Positions 19,095 through 28,861 are shown, numbered from the stretch's first letter. The stretch: 64,000 nt of DNA from Sporolactobacillus sp. THM7-4 (GCF_004153165.1 NZ_SEMD01000001.1:310001-374000), one strand, 5' to 3'. Numbers and translations: made by a program. The notes: a model not told the origin generated them from the letters alone.

Positions 19095-20318
19095 TCATTT
19101 TTTCCTCATTAAATAATACGGTTCGACCGGATGATCGACAGTCATCGTCACGGTCATCATCGGATTCGGTGCACGGTCGATCGGCTCGCCGTTCTCATTC
19201 CAGAGATCGCGGACGGTCTGTTTAAACCGGACAAAGCCGGGTCCATAGAATTCGACTTCCTCGCCGAGTCCGAAATTGTTTCTCTGCTGAAGCGTCGCAA
19301 TTTTCGTCTCCGGGTCGTAACTAAGCACTTGAGCCGCAAATGTGTACTTTGGAATTTTCCGCGGCTTACCGAAGAGCTGCTCCTTTTCTGTCGGGACACC
19401 GTAATAAAATCCGGTCGAAAGGTCGCGCTGGGCGACTTTCCAGATTTCTTCCTCCCAGGCTGGATCAAAGACAAAGTGATCGGGGTCAACACAATAAGCG
19501 TCGACAACTTTCCGGTAGACATTTGAGACCGTCGAAACATAGTGAATCGACTTCATACGTCCTTCGATTTTCAAACTGTTGACACCGGCTTCGATCATAT
19601 CCGGTATATGGTGCAACATCGACAGGTCGACTGCACTCATCGAAAAAGGTTCAGCGTCCTCCGGGATCAGGCTTCTGGCTGAGTTGCCGTCGATTTCGAA
19701 AAGGTCATATTTCCAGCGGCACGATTGGGCACAACCGCCGCGGTTTGCGTCGCGGTTAACCATGTGGTTGGATAGCGTACAGCGGCCGGAGTAGGCGATG
19801 CACATGGCACCGTGGATAAATGCCTCAATTTCAATATCCGTATGCCGGCGCATCTCCCGTATTTCTTCAATACCGACTTCCCGGGCAAGAACAACCCGTT
19901 CAAGACCGACCTTCTTCCAAAATTCAAGTGTCTTGTAATTTGTCGCTGAAGCCTGGGTTGACAGATGAATCGGCAAGCCCGGAGCCGAGATGAAACAGGT
20001 CGTAATCAGTGCCGGATCTGAGATAATTACCGCGTCGATACCGATGTCGCGAAGTGTTTTGAAAAAGCGGCCAGCTCCCGCCGCGTCCCCTTCGTGCGTG
20101 ACCATGTTTGCAGCTACATAGACTTTTGCTCCACGTGTGTGGGCAAAATCCACCCCTTCCCGCATTTCGTCTTCTGTAAAATTTCCTGCCCGCGAACGGA
20201 GACCGTAAGCTTGCCCGCCAATATAGACCGCATCGGCGCCATACCGGATCGCCATTTTCAATTTTTCTAAATTGCCTGCCGGAGCAAGGACCTCCGGTTT
20301 ATCGACTATTTTTCTCAT
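19095..20318 (-). CDS. trhP2: tRNA 5-hydroxyuridine synthesis protein TrhP2 (U32 peptidase family, YrrO-like)
   Basis: 407-residue member of the U32 family. Bacillus TrhP1/TrhP2 are needed to hydroxylate U34 of certain tRNAs, using prephenate. Family marks are VLAPAGNLEKLKMAIRYGAD at the N-terminus and the cysteine signature IHGAMCIAYSGRCTLSNH with GGCAQSCRWKY, which may bind an iron-sulfur cluster. The C-terminal beta domain follows (about residues 310-407). The ATG at 20318 has AAAGGA at proper distance. An ATG at 20342 has none. It is the second gene after trhP1, separated from it by an 820-bp repeat-filled gap. Confidence 0.9.
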   Translation of the reverse strand: MRKIVDKPEVLAPAGNLEKLKMAIRYGADAVYIGGQAYGLRSRAGNFTEDEMREGVDFAHTRGAKVYVAANMVTHEGDAAGAGRFFKTLRDIGIDAVIISDPALITTCFISAPGLPIHLSTQASATNYKTLEFWKKVGLERVVLAREVGIEEIREMRRHTDIEIEAFIHGAMCIAYSGRCTLSNHMVNRDANRGGCAQSCRWKYDLFEIDGNSARSLIPEDAEPFSMSAVDLSMLHHIPDMIEAGVNSLKIEGRMKSIHYVSTVSNVYRKVVDAYCVDPDHFVFDPAWEEEIWKVAQRDLSTGFYYGVPTEKEQLFGKPRKIPKYTFAAQVLSYDPETKIATLQQRNNFGLGEEVEFYGPGFVRFKQTVRDLWNENGEPIDRAPNPMMTVTMTVDHPVEPYYLMRKK

Positions 20319-20394
20319 GGTTCTGTCCTTTCCTTCATCCATTCTGCTGCTGCCAGGCCCCTTCGAATCAGACCGTAAGCGTTTATTCGACTTC

Positions 20395-21115
20395 AGATTT
20401 TTTGCTCGGCTTCGGTGCGGTTTTGCCCCACTCCGGATTTTTGCTCAACTCTTTATGCTCTTTGGCGACTCCGGGCCGGTTTTGCTTAACTTTGGCATGG
20501 TTTTGCTCCACTCCGGATTTTTGCTTAACTCTTTATGCTCTTTGACGACTCCGGGCCGGTTTTGCTTAACTTGGCATGTTTTGCTCCACTCCGGATTTTT
20601 GCTCAGCTCTTTATGCTTTTTGCTCAACTCCGGGCCGGTTTTGCTTAACTTTGGCATGGTTTTGCTCCAATCCGGATTTTTGCTCAACTCTTTATGCTCT
20701 TTGACGACTCCGGGCCGGTTTTGCTTAACTTTGGCATGGTTTTGCTCCACTCCGGATTTTTGCTAAACTTTTATGCTTTTTGCTCGACTCTGGGCCGGTT
20801 TTGCTTAACTTTGGCATGGTTTTGCTCCACTCCGGATTTTTGCTTAACTTTTATGCTCTTTGCCGACTCCGGGCCGGTTTTGCTTAACTTTGGCATGGTT
20901 TTGCTCCACTCCGTATTTTTGCTCAACTTTTATGCTTTTTGCTCGACTCCGGGCCGGTTTTGCTTAACTTGGCATGTTTTGCTCCACTCCGGATTTTTGC
21001 TCAACTTTTATGCTTTTTGCTCGACTCCGGGCCGGTTTTGCTTAACTTGGCATGTTTTGCTCCACTCCGGATTTTTGCTCAACTTTTATGCTTTTTGCTC
21101 GACTCTGGGATCATT
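20395..21115. repeat. Tandem array, about 78-80-bp higher-order unit built of 20-bp TTTTGCTC(A)ACT motifs
   Basis: About nine copies of a 78-80-bp unit, each containing four variants of a roughly 20-bp motif: TTTTGCTCCACTCCGGAT, TTTTGCTCAACTCTTTAT, (T)GACGACTCCGGGCCGG and TTTTGCTTAACTTTGGCATG. Minor variants lose one or two bases, so frames shift between copies. ORFs on both strands are artefacts. The array fills the whole gap between trhP1 and trhP2, two genes expected to be co-transcribed. Any shared message must therefore contain it. Confidence 0.95.
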
Positions 21116-21163
21116 TTGAGCATAACCGCCGTAAACGCAAACGGGTTCTGTTTTTTCTATATA

Positions 21164-22072
21164 CTAGTTTATATCCTTAGGATCTTTCAGGTAAAATCCG
21201 GTACCGAGCGAACGAGATTGCGGCTGGATCGACTGAAGACGGTTGCACAAGGCTGCCGGAACAAAGTTTCCCGCTTCGAGCGCCTCTCTTGCCTCGGCGA
21301 ACAGCCGGACAATCTGCACAAATGCCTCTCCATGAAGCAGCACACCGTCCAGTTTCCATGTATGCAGACCGTTGTCGTACAAATCCTGGAGAACGGGCAT
21401 GAGCGACAAATCTTGTGAAAAAATATGTGTGCCTTCCTCATCCTCAAAAATCGGATACTGGCTGTCCGGATTCTTTGGATCGCGAAGGTACAGGCCCCGG
21501 TCCTTGTCCGTTCGTTCTGACATTCCGGCGTAACGATAATAATTCGTCACAAGCGGACGACCGGACTGATGAATACAGGTCGGGCCGTAAACCAGAACTT
21601 CAACCGGCTGATTCAGTTTCGACTGCATCTCTTTAAGTTCGCTTAGCGTCAGTTCACGGGCGGCAACTGCACCGATTGCTCCATGATCGATCCAGAAAGC
21701 AATCTGTTCCGCCGAAGTGACCAGAGTCCCCGCATCGTAAATATACGGCAGATCAAGATCAAGTTCCTGGAGCGTGAGAATAGCTCCGGGGTCGCCCATC
21801 GTGACAGCGTCCGCATTTATTTCTGCGAGCCGTTGCAGGTAGTCCGGCAGCTGCTCGACTTGTTCATTATGCAAAAGGCCGTTAACAGCCACATTGACTT
21901 TTTTCCCTTGCCTGTGCGCAAGAAGTGTTATTTCTTTTATTTCATCCAGACCGAGTGCCCGCGGCAGGCGCAGCCCGAATGGATGACCGCCGACATATAG
22001 CGTGTCTGCTCCTACATCCAGCAGCGCCCTTGCCTGTTCCGGCGACTCAGCCGTAGCCGTTATCTTAATCAA
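21164..22072 (-). CDS. trhP1: tRNA hydroxylation protein TrhP1 (U32 peptidase family, YrrN-like)
   Basis: 302-residue U32-family protein, shorter than TrhP2 and lacking the C-terminal beta domain, as is usual for YrrN. Visible marks are EQARALLDVGADTLYVGGHPFGLR and the signature VEVLVYGPTCIHQSGRPLVTNYY, which retains only part of the cysteine pattern of TrhP2. It acts with TrhP2 in forming 5-hydroxyuridine at the tRNA wobble base. It is upstream of trhP2 on the same strand. In other Bacillota the two are adjacent; here a repeat array separates them. Confidence 0.87.
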   Translation of the reverse strand: MIKITATAESPEQARALLDVGADTLYVGGHPFGLRLPRALGLDEIKEITLLAHRQGKKVNVAVNGLLHNEQVEQLPDYLQRLAEINADAVTMGDPGAILTLQELDLDLPYIYDAGTLVTSAEQIAFWIDHGAIGAVAARELTLSELKEMQSKLNQPVEVLVYGPTCIHQSGRPLVTNYYRYAGMSERTDKDRGLYLRDPKNPDSQYPIFEDEEGTHIFSQDLSLMPVLQDLYDNGLHTWKLDGVLLHGEAFVQIVRLFAEAREALEAGNFVPAALCNRLQSIQPQSRSLGTGFYLKDPKDIN

Positions 22073-22239
22073 TGAATAACCTCCGATTTAGTGCCTCTTG
22101 AATTCTCAAAGTTCATTATATCATGAGCCTCAATCGTTATTCGCCGGACACTTTGAACATTATCGAACGTTTTTATTGTGTCAATCAACAGTCAAAAGTT
22201 CTCCCCTAAGACGTGATTCATTCGTCATCTACAGAGCTC

Positions 22240-22510
22240 CGAATCTCGAAAAAGTTGCTCCGAATCCAGGAAGTTGCTCCGAATCCGGAAATTGTTGCTC
22301 CGAATTCAGAAAAAGTTGCTCCTAATCCCGAAAAAGTTGCTCCGAATCCCGGGAAAGTTTGCTCCGAATCTTAGAAAAGTTGCTCCGAATCCGGAAAAGT
22401 TGCTCCGAATCCGGATAAAGTTGCTCCTAACCCGGAGAGTTGCTCCGAATTCAAGAAAAGTTGCTCCTAATCCCTGAAAAGTTGCTCCGAATTCCGGGAA
22501 AGTTCCGACG
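22240..22510. repeat. 20-bp tandem repeat array, GTTGCTCCGAATCC family
   Basis: About 13 direct copies of a roughly 20-bp unit GTTGCTCCGAATCCGGAAAA, with variants ending in CCCGGGAAA or CTGAAAA. The same family recurs at 53270-53635. Small length differences break reading frames. The array occupies the 5' side of trhP1, in the divergent region before the TPP riboswitch. Confidence 0.93.
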
Positions 22511-22635
22511 CAGGGGAACGACCTCGCTGTATCATCCTTTACTCGATGCCCGCGGATATAATAAAATGAAAACAGTCAACCGAACTCAATTTTATAAGAT
22601 CCTTGCATTTCTCTTTATCTGGTGGAATGCAAGCA

Positions 22636-22785
22636 CTGCTGGGGGAGCCGGTTTCAAGCCGGCTGAGAATCTCAAACCCTTGGAACCTGATCCAGTTCGC
22701 ACTGGCGGAGGGAAGCAGCCAAAATCGCCGTTCGCCCTTAAAGCGGAACGGCCCGCCGTGCTTCCTTTAAAAGGAGGCCTTTTTT
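22636..22785 (+). promoter_or_regulatory. TPP (THI-box) riboswitch with transcription terminator
   Basis: The aptamer runs 22636-22718. CTGCT pairs with AGCAG as P1, and the conserved GCTGAGA, ACCCTTGGAACCTGAT and GGCGGAGGGAAG segments are all present. A terminator follows: an 8-bp stem GCTTCCTT/AAGGAGGC at 22760-22778 with a run of T residues. The aptamer 3' side (GGGAAGCA) can pair with the terminator 5' arm (TGCTTCC). This gives a simple on/off switch in which thiamine pyrophosphate frees the terminator. It should control tenA, 263 bases further on. I see no intact gene in 22786-23048. Confidence 0.95.
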
Positions 22786-23048
22786 ATTTCTTTTGAATTC
22801 GATTGGCAGCCATCATCTGCATGAGGATCCACTATTTAATGGCATACTGTTCTTTCTGCCGTGCCGGGAGTCCGTGTGATCCACGTGTTATGCAGAGTGG
22901 CCCGGAAACGATGTGGAAGCCCGTTCAGCTAATGAAAAAGGATCCGTAACCCGGCCGGTCCGTTCTCACAGGGCATGGCCGCATTGATCATCCAGCAGTG
23001 CAACAGGAACAAAGAGCAGCTATCTTAAAAGACGGAGGCACAAGTCAA

Positions 23049-23726
23049 ATGAACACATTGTTTTCAAAACGCTTGTATAGCGAAGCCAGCGATATTCTGG
23101 AAAAGAATCACGTCCATCCTTTTGTTAAAGGCATTGGCGACGGTTCGCTGCCGGTAGAAAAATTTGCTTTTTATATGAAGCAGGACTATGTTTACCTGAT
23201 CGACTACGCGAGACTGTTCGCGATCGGTGCTCAAAAGGCGATCAAACTGGAACAGATGCAGGTTTTTGCCCGACTGCTTCATGAAACCCTTCATTTGGAG
23301 ATGGCCCTGCACCGGAAATACGCGAAAACGTTCGGTATCTCGGATCGGGAGCTGGAAGCGACGCAGCCTGCGCCGAGTAATCTCGCTTATACGAGCTACA
23401 TGCTGCGTGTCTCGCAAAATGGAACGCTCGCCGATCTGGTTGCCTGCGTCCTCCCGTGCGCATGGGATTACTGGGAAATCGGCAAGATACTGAAAAAGCA
23501 AAACGGTGATAAGCTGGCGGAAAATCCATATGCCGAGTGGATTGAAAGCTACTCATCGGAAGCGTACGGCCAACTATGCAGATGGACCATTCAACTAATG
23601 GACGAGCTGGCCGACGGGGAATCTGAAGAAAAACGCCGGGAGCTGATCCGGCAATTTCGAACAACCGCCCGATATGAATACCTTTTTTGGGAAATGGTGG
23701 ATCACCACGAGGGCTGGCCAGTTTAA
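23049..23726 (+). CDS. tenA: Thiaminase II / aminopyrimidine aminohydrolase TenA
   Basis: 225-residue cytosolic enzyme that hydrolyses aminopyrimidine breakdown products to HMP for thiamine salvage. The nucleophile is C137 in LPCAWDYWEIG. D46 and Y49 in QDYVYL, Y114 and E215 in YLFWEM complete the site seen in Bacillus TenA. The frame is open upstream to 22998, but the ATG at 23049 is preceded by GGAGG at 10 bases and gives the usual length. Control by the upstream TPP riboswitch fits the function. It appears to be monocistronic, with no other thiamine gene next to it. Confidence 0.93.
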   Translation: MNTLFSKRLYSEASDILEKNHVHPFVKGIGDGSLPVEKFAFYMKQDYVYLIDYARLFAIGAQKAIKLEQMQVFARLLHETLHLEMALHRKYAKTFGISDRELEATQPAPSNLAYTSYMLRVSQNGTLADLVACVLPCAWDYWEIGKILKKQNGDKLAENPYAEWIESYSSEAYGQLCRWTIQLMDELADGESEEKRRELIRQFRTTARYEYLFWEMVDHHEGWPV

Positions 23727-23997
23727 AACCAGTCTCGATGGTAAACACTGGTCAGAGCCCAGGCCATTGGACAGGATAAACAGTCGTCGATGATTGGGAT
23801 GGCAGGCGTTCAGCAATCCGGAATAGCCAGAATCCTCTTTATTTCCAAATAGAATGAATGATGAACTTTTTAATGATCGATAATTTTTTCATTGTGTGAG
23901 CAAAATTTTTTCGAGTGACACCCGGATTGTGCTATTGTAAGCGAGAGAAGCGAAGCATCCAGTGACATGGATTTTTCATGAAGAGAGGATGATGTTA

Positions 23998-24858
23998 ATG
24001 ATAGGTTTTATCGGAATCGGAATCATGGGCAGTCGTATGGCGGGACGCCTGCTTGCTGCGGGAAAACCGCTCGTGATATACAACCGGACGAAAAAAAAGG
24101 CCGAACCGCTTCTTGAAAAAGGCGCGAAATGGGCCGATTCGCCAAAAGCAGTCGGCGAACAGGCGGATATCGTCTTTACGATGCTGGCGAATCCTCAGGC
24201 CGTTGATGCTGTCGCGTTCGGCGAGCAGGGTTTGTTAAACGGACTGAAGCCCGGCAGTCTGTGGGTCGACAGCAGTACGATTAACCCGGCCAGCTCGATC
24301 AAACTGGCGAAGGCGACCGTCGAAAAAGGCGCCCGTTTTCTCGACGCACCGGTTGCCGGATCGACTGGGCCCGCTGAAAAAGGTGAGCTGATCTTCTTCG
24401 TTGGCGGCGAGAAAAAAGATATCGAAGAAGCACGTCCGCTATTTGAAATCATGGGCAAGGAAATTCAGCACAAGGGTAAAAACGGCATGGGAACAGCGAT
24501 GAAACTGGTAAATAACCTGATGCTCGGCCAGACGATCGCCGCCTTCTCGGAAGCAATCGCCTTTGGCGAAAGCCTCGGTCTGGAAAAAGAAGAACTCGTC
24601 AAAGCTATCGTCAGTGGACCGAATGCAGCCCCGATTCTCCAATTCAAAAAGAACAAGATTTTAAATGAAGACTTTGAGAAAGCCGATTTCAAAGTGAACA
24701 GCATCTATAAAGACTTTGAGCTTGCCGCTGAGGAAGCATACGCGCATAACTTTGCGCTGCCGATTTCCAATACGGTCAAGGCATTGTACGGTCTCTTAAA
24801 GCAGAACGGCATGGGCGATAACGACTTCGCCTCCATTTACGCTTTTTTAAAAAAGTAA
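23998..24858 (+). CDS. NAD(P)-dependent beta-hydroxyacid dehydrogenase (3-hydroxyisobutyrate dehydrogenase / glyoxylate reductase family)
   Basis: 286-residue oxidoreductase. The N-terminal Rossmann motif is GFIGIGIMG. The family signature DAPVAGSTGPAEKGELIFFVGG follows at about 120, and the catalytic lysine lies in GMGTAMKLVNN. The C-terminal helical domain completes the fold. Substrate is uncertain: glyoxylate/succinate semialdehyde, tartronate semialdehyde and 3-hydroxyisobutyrate are the usual candidates. The ATG at 23998 follows GAGAGG by nine bases; upstream in-frame ATGs overlap that site. A glyoxylate-reducing role would suit the ureide pathway further right, but no sequence evidence links them. 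Confidence 0.88.
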   Translation: MIGFIGIGIMGSRMAGRLLAAGKPLVIYNRTKKKAEPLLEKGAKWADSPKAVGEQADIVFTMLANPQAVDAVAFGEQGLLNGLKPGSLWVDSSTINPASSIKLAKATVEKGARFLDAPVAGSTGPAEKGELIFFVGGEKKDIEEARPLFEIMGKEIQHKGKNGMGTAMKLVNNLMLGQTIAAFSEAIAFGESLGLEKEELVKAIVSGPNAAPILQFKKNKILNEDFEKADFKVNSIYKDFELAAEEAYAHNFALPISNTVKALYGLLKQNGMGDNDFASIYAFLKK

Positions 24859-24933
24859 CGGGACGGAGGACTTGAATCCGGACTCCTCTTTAAAAAGTCC
24901 GTCCTGTGCCGCGGACCTTATCCTAAATAAAAG

Positions 24934-24980
24934 AAAACCCCCCGGTCTTTGCAAGCTGCAAAGGCCGGGGGTTTTTCCTT
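24934..24980 (+). terminator. Strong intrinsic terminator
   Basis: ACCCCCCGGTCTTTGC and GCAAAGGCCGGGGGTT form a long GC-rich stem with a short loop followed by T residues, about 80 bases after the dehydrogenase stop. It can act in both directions, so it may also stop minus-strand transcription beyond the PfkB remnant. The rest of 24859-25190 has no gene. Confidence 0.9.
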
Positions 24981-25190
24981 TCGAAACGTTGATCGAGCCT
25001 GTTATTTTTTTATCCGATGAGACTCAGGCGGCTCAATTCCAAGCCATCCGGGCGTCGGAAAGAACTTTAAAGTTTGATAATTTTTTTAAAGTCTTCAGGT
25101 TTCGCCAGGACGTGTCATAACGTTACAGACGATTCATTTTAAGATCTGAAGATTTTCTTAAAATCAATACCGTGCATCAGGTGTCTCATA

Positions 25191-25799
25191 TCATTCAATC
25201 GTTCGTGGTGTCTGTCTTTTACTGCCTGAAGGCCTCAAGTATCCCCGGACCGGGAGGCTTTTTCGGAAGAACCTTTTCGACATCCCGCCCGCCGCCAGGT
25301 TCAGCCTCCGGAGTTTTTCATCCAAAGACAGCAAGGGTGCCGGATCGAGAACAACTTTGACCCTGTGTTTTCTGGCGAGGTCCGCTGCATGTGTCATCAC
25401 TCCGACCGGTACGTCCAGCTGCAGAAGGACGGCATCACTCCCGGCAATCAGTCCTTCGCAAGCATCGATATCAGCTGTCTCCAGTTTCCCATACTGACCA
25501 TAAACAGCGACAATCCGGACGCCGCGTGCCATCCGGATTATCTTCAGTATGTTCTTCGGCCCGTCCTGTTTCACCCGGTTGAAACCTGCAATGGGCTTTT
25601 CAGTGTCCCTTTTGGAAAGAAGACCGACTGATGTCTCTCCTCCCGTTTTCCTGGGACCTCCCATGTTTGAAAGCGTCTGGTTTTCAAAATCATGAACCGC
25701 AGCATGGTTGACGGATTCCCGCGGTCTGCTGTTTTTTTGCTCCAGACTGCCAATCACGACCATTCTTTTCGCGTGGTGAAAAAAACGATAGGTGCTCAA
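25191..25799 (-). pseudogene. Decayed PfkB/ribokinase-family sugar kinase
   Basis: The frame begins like a ribokinase (MVVIGSL) and later carries a recognisable middle section (LLQLDVPVGVMTHAADLARK, VKVVLDPAPL). The N-terminal substrate-binding segment is garbled and the reading frame shifts near 25285. The ATP-binding C-terminal half is missing. It follows manA by 5 bases on the same strand, which suggests a former manA-sugar kinase operon. I see no way for it to make an active kinase. Confidence 0.75.
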
Positions 25800-25804
25800 G
25801 TCGC

Positions 25805-26761
25805 TTATACCGGATTCGAAACGATCAAATCAAGCGTCCCGTCGAACGATACGGACTCGGCCCCGGAAGGCACGATGAGATGATCACCCTTTTTCAACGG
25901 GTAGTTTTTACTTTCAATCACCAGGGTGCCCTCTCCGTCCAGAACACTCATCAGGAGAAACGGCCAGTTCTTCTGAATTGGGTCGGCGTGACCGCGAATT
26001 TCCCAATGAGAAACGGTAAAATAGTCTTCCCTGAGCAGTTCTGTAAACCTGGCCTGCGCTTCCTGGCGTACGTGGTAAGTCAGTTCAGGATCATGGTGCG
26101 GGCAGTTTGCCACTTCGATCGATTGCTCGATGTGCAGCTCACGCGGTTTCCCATCGGCACCCGGACGATCGTAGTCATAGACCCTGTAAGTTGTATCCGA
26201 GCTTTGCTGCGTTTCGAGAATCAGGCAGCCGCTGCAAATTGCGTGAATCGTACCACTCGGGACATAGAAAAAGTCGCCCGGTTTCACTTTCACCCGGCGA
26301 AGCAGACTGTCCCATTTCTTTTCCTCGACTGCTTGCCTGAATGCTTCTTTGGACGGGGCTGTATGGCCGTACACAATTTCCGATCCCTCGTCACAGTCAA
26401 TGATGTACCAGCATTCCGTCTTTCCGAACGGCACATGCTCCTTCTCTCTTGCATAAGCGTCATCCGGATGCACCTGAACGGACAGATCCTTCTTCGCATC
26501 AAGAATCTTTGTCAACAGCGGAAAATCATCTCCGCTATAGTGCCCAAAAAGTTCCCTGTGAGAGGACCAGGCCTGATCCAAAGTCATTCCCTGAAGCGGC
26601 CCGTTTTTGATCGTCGCCGGTCCATTGGGATGCGCCGAAATTCCCCAGCATTCCCCGGTTGTCTCGCCTGGAATATCGTAGCCGAACAGATCACGCAGCC
26701 GCGTGCCTCCCCAAATTTTCTCATGAAAAGCAGGCTGCAAAAAAAGCGGTGTTTTATCCAT
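25805..26761 (-). CDS. manA: Mannose-6-phosphate isomerase, class I
   Basis: 318-residue zinc metalloenzyme interconverting mannose-6-phosphate and fructose-6-phosphate in the cytosol. Zinc ligands are visible in SVQVHPDD (Q and H), GKTECWY (E) and PSGTIHAI (H). The N-terminal FHEKIWGGTRLRDLFGY is typical of Bacillus ManA/Pmi proteins, and the length is normal. The start follows GAAGGGAAA. An extended -10 promoter is present about 60 bases upstream. No mannose transporter is nearby; the downstream kinase is a pseudogene. Confidence 0.95.
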   Translation of the reverse strand: MDKTPLFLQPAFHEKIWGGTRLRDLFGYDIPGETTGECWGISAHPNGPATIKNGPLQGMTLDQAWSSHRELFGHYSGDDFPLLTKILDAKKDLSVQVHPDDAYAREKEHVPFGKTECWYIIDCDEGSEIVYGHTAPSKEAFRQAVEEKKWDSLLRRVKVKPGDFFYVPSGTIHAICSGCLILETQQSSDTTYRVYDYDRPGADGKPRELHIEQSIEVANCPHHDPELTYHVRQEAQARFTELLREDYFTVSHWEIRGHADPIQKNWPFLLMSVLDGEGTLVIESKNYPLKKGDHLIVPSGAESVSFDGTLDLIVSNPV

Positions 26762-26817
26762 AGATTTCCCTTCTCTCGCTGTCGAAAGTTTCCACTTTTT
26801 CGTTTATATCCTGTTTT

Positions 26818-26826
26818 ATTATATCA
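26818..26826 (-). promoter_or_regulatory. Extended -10 promoter of manA
   Basis: On the minus strand TGATATAAT matches the extended -10 consensus TGnTATAAT, 57 bases before the manA ATG. No good -35 box is visible, which is normal for this promoter type. Confidence 0.55.
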
Positions 26827-27018
26827 CGTCTTTCGACAAGGATCGGAGGAGAAGAGTGACATTTCTTGCATGAACTCAGTCCTTTTGGTCGAGCCAGGTC
26901 TATAGTAGGAAAAACGTCTTTTTTGCAGGAATCAATAGACGCACCTCGAAATTATTTTAATGGACTGCTCTTAAAATTGAGCAAAATCTGACAAAAAATT
27001 AAAGGGGCACTGATCAGG

Positions 27019-28821
27019 ATGGGTAAAATAAGCAAAGTTTTTTTGGCGTTTGCGATGACAATCAGCCTCTCTATGCCACTTGCCTGGGTTTCGCCAACTG
27101 GCGTTCAGGCAAAAGAGACGAATGTCCCGGTTCAATTGCTGGGTATCAATGATCTTCACGGAAACCTGGATACGGTTTATAAAGATTCCAGGGGAAATCC
27201 AATCGGCGGGATGGACTACATGGCTGCCAACTTTAACCGGGCTGAAAGCGACTTTCTGGCAGAATACCCTTCAGCGACCGATAAAAATTCCATCCGTGCA
27301 GAAGCCGGTGATATGGTTGGCGCAAGCCCGGCGGTTTCAGGCCTTCTCCAGGATGAACCGACAATGAAAATCCTCAGCTTCATGAAATTTGAAGTGGGCA
27401 CGCTTGGAAATCATGAATTCGATGAGGGACTGCCTGAATTCAAACGGATTCTGGATGGCAAAAAACCAGACCCGAAGAATAAGTTCCAGACCAGTGACGG
27501 TCGGGACATTGTCAGCACGTATCCTCAGGTCAAATCCAAGATGGACATCGTCGCGGCAAATGTCGTTGATAAGCGGACAGGACAGATTCCGGAAGGCTTT
27601 TCACCCTATGTGATTAAAACAGTTAAAAGCGGCGGCCAAAGGGTAAAAATCGGATTTATCGGCCTTTTAACAACAAAAGCGACAACGGTTATTTTGCACA
27701 GCCAGATCGTCAATCTTAATTTTCTTGATGAAGCAGATACAATTGTCAAATACGCGAAAGAATTGCGCAGTAAAGGGGTACATGCAATCGTCATATTGGA
27801 TCATACAGGCGCCTCTACTCCCGGCTCGCCGGCCGGACCGGAAGCATCAGGCGGAACGGTCAGCGGCGATGCTGTCGATGTGATGAATAAGGTGTACCGT
27901 GAAGATCCGAACAACTCGGTCGATGTTGTGCTGGGTGGCCATTCGCATCAGTTTGCAAATGGTACGGTCGGAAGGACACGTATCGTCCAGGCGCTCAGTT
28001 TCAGCCGGGCCTTTGACGATGTTCGCGGGGAAATCAGTCCGAAAACAGATGACTTCGTTTCCACGCCTTCGGCAACGATTAAATATAATGAACGGAACGG
28101 CGTGACCCCAGTTAAACAAATCACGCATATCATTACCGACGCAGAGAAACGCGTGGCGCCGATTGTCAACAGTGTAATCGGCTACGCCAGGAATCCAGTT
28201 TATCCGCGTTATGCCGACGGTTATAAGCCTGAAACAGCCCTCGGCGACCTGATCGTCGACGCGCAGCTTTATGAAGCCAATAAGGAAGGGAAAAACGTTG
28301 ATTTCGCAATGACCAATCAAGGTGGTATCCGTTCGGATCTGAACACGACGCCGACTCAGGACGGGAAAAATGAGATTACCTGGGGCGACGCACAGGCCGT
28401 CCAACCGTTTGGAAACTTCCTTCAGGTCGTTGAGATGAACGGGTCGGATATAGTTGAGGCACTCAATCAGCAATACGATGACGATTCTTATTACTTGCAG
28501 GTTTCCGGCCTGAACTATCAATACGCCCCGTCCCCGGGCGATCCGACCTATAAATATAAAGTGGTGAACATCGCGACCAATAATGGGCAGCCATTTGATC
28601 TGAACAAAACCTACAGGGTTGTGATTAACGACTTTCTGTACGGTGGCGGAGACGGTTTCGCGGCATTCACCAAAGGACACATGGTCGATACACTGAACGG
28701 TCTGGATACTGACGAGTTCGTCCAATACATCAAAGACCAGAATGCTGAAGGAAAAGTCATCGATCCCCAGACCGATAACCGCCGCGTGCTCGTCGACTCG
28801 CAGACCTTTTTGAATCCATAA
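27019..28821 (+). CDS. Secreted 5'-nucleotidase / 2',3'-cyclic phosphodiesterase family protein
   Basis: 600-residue exported hydrolase that releases phosphate from nucleotides. A signal peptide covers residues 1-31, with cleavage likely after VQA. The metallophosphoesterase domain shows INDLHGN (D45, H47), AGDMVGASP, LGNHEFDEG and GGHSHQ. The C-terminal 5'-nucleotidase domain shows MTNQGGIRSDL and GDAQAVQPFGN. There is no LPxTG anchor or C-terminal membrane helix, so it should be released or loosely held in the wall. It could supply nucleosides to the purine breakdown genes to the right. A strong terminator follows, so it is monocistronic. Confidence 0.93.
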   Translation: MGKISKVFLAFAMTISLSMPLAWVSPTGVQAKETNVPVQLLGINDLHGNLDTVYKDSRGNPIGGMDYMAANFNRAESDFLAEYPSATDKNSIRAEAGDMVGASPAVSGLLQDEPTMKILSFMKFEVGTLGNHEFDEGLPEFKRILDGKKPDPKNKFQTSDGRDIVSTYPQVKSKMDIVAANVVDKRTGQIPEGFSPYVIKTVKSGGQRVKIGFIGLLTTKATTVILHSQIVNLNFLDEADTIVKYAKELRSKGVHAIVILDHTGASTPGSPAGPEASGGTVSGDAVDVMNKVYREDPNNSVDVVLGGHSHQFANGTVGRTRIVQALSFSRAFDDVRGEISPKTDDFVSTPSATIKYNERNGVTPVKQITHIITDAEKRVAPIVNSVIGYARNPVYPRYADGYKPETALGDLIVDAQLYEANKEGKNVDFAMTNQGGIRSDLNTTPTQDGKNEITWGDAQAVQPFGNFLQVVEMNGSDIVEALNQQYDDDSYYLQVSGLNYQYAPSPGDPTYKYKVVNIATNNGQPFDLNKTYRVVINDFLYGGGDGFAAFTKGHMVDTLNGLDTDEFVQYIKDQNAEGKVIDPQTDNRRVLVDSQTFLNP

Positions 28822-28861
28822 AAACTGATCGATTTTCCAGACTGAGAAAACGGGTTTTATT

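Noticed and set aside
25880-26905. 341-codon frame antisense to manA
   Set aside because: manA on the other strand has all zinc-site motifs; this frame has none of its own.
27847-28725. 292-codon frame antisense to the 5'-nucleotidase gene
   Set aside because: It lies wholly inside a clear secreted-enzyme gene with intact motifs; shadow frame.
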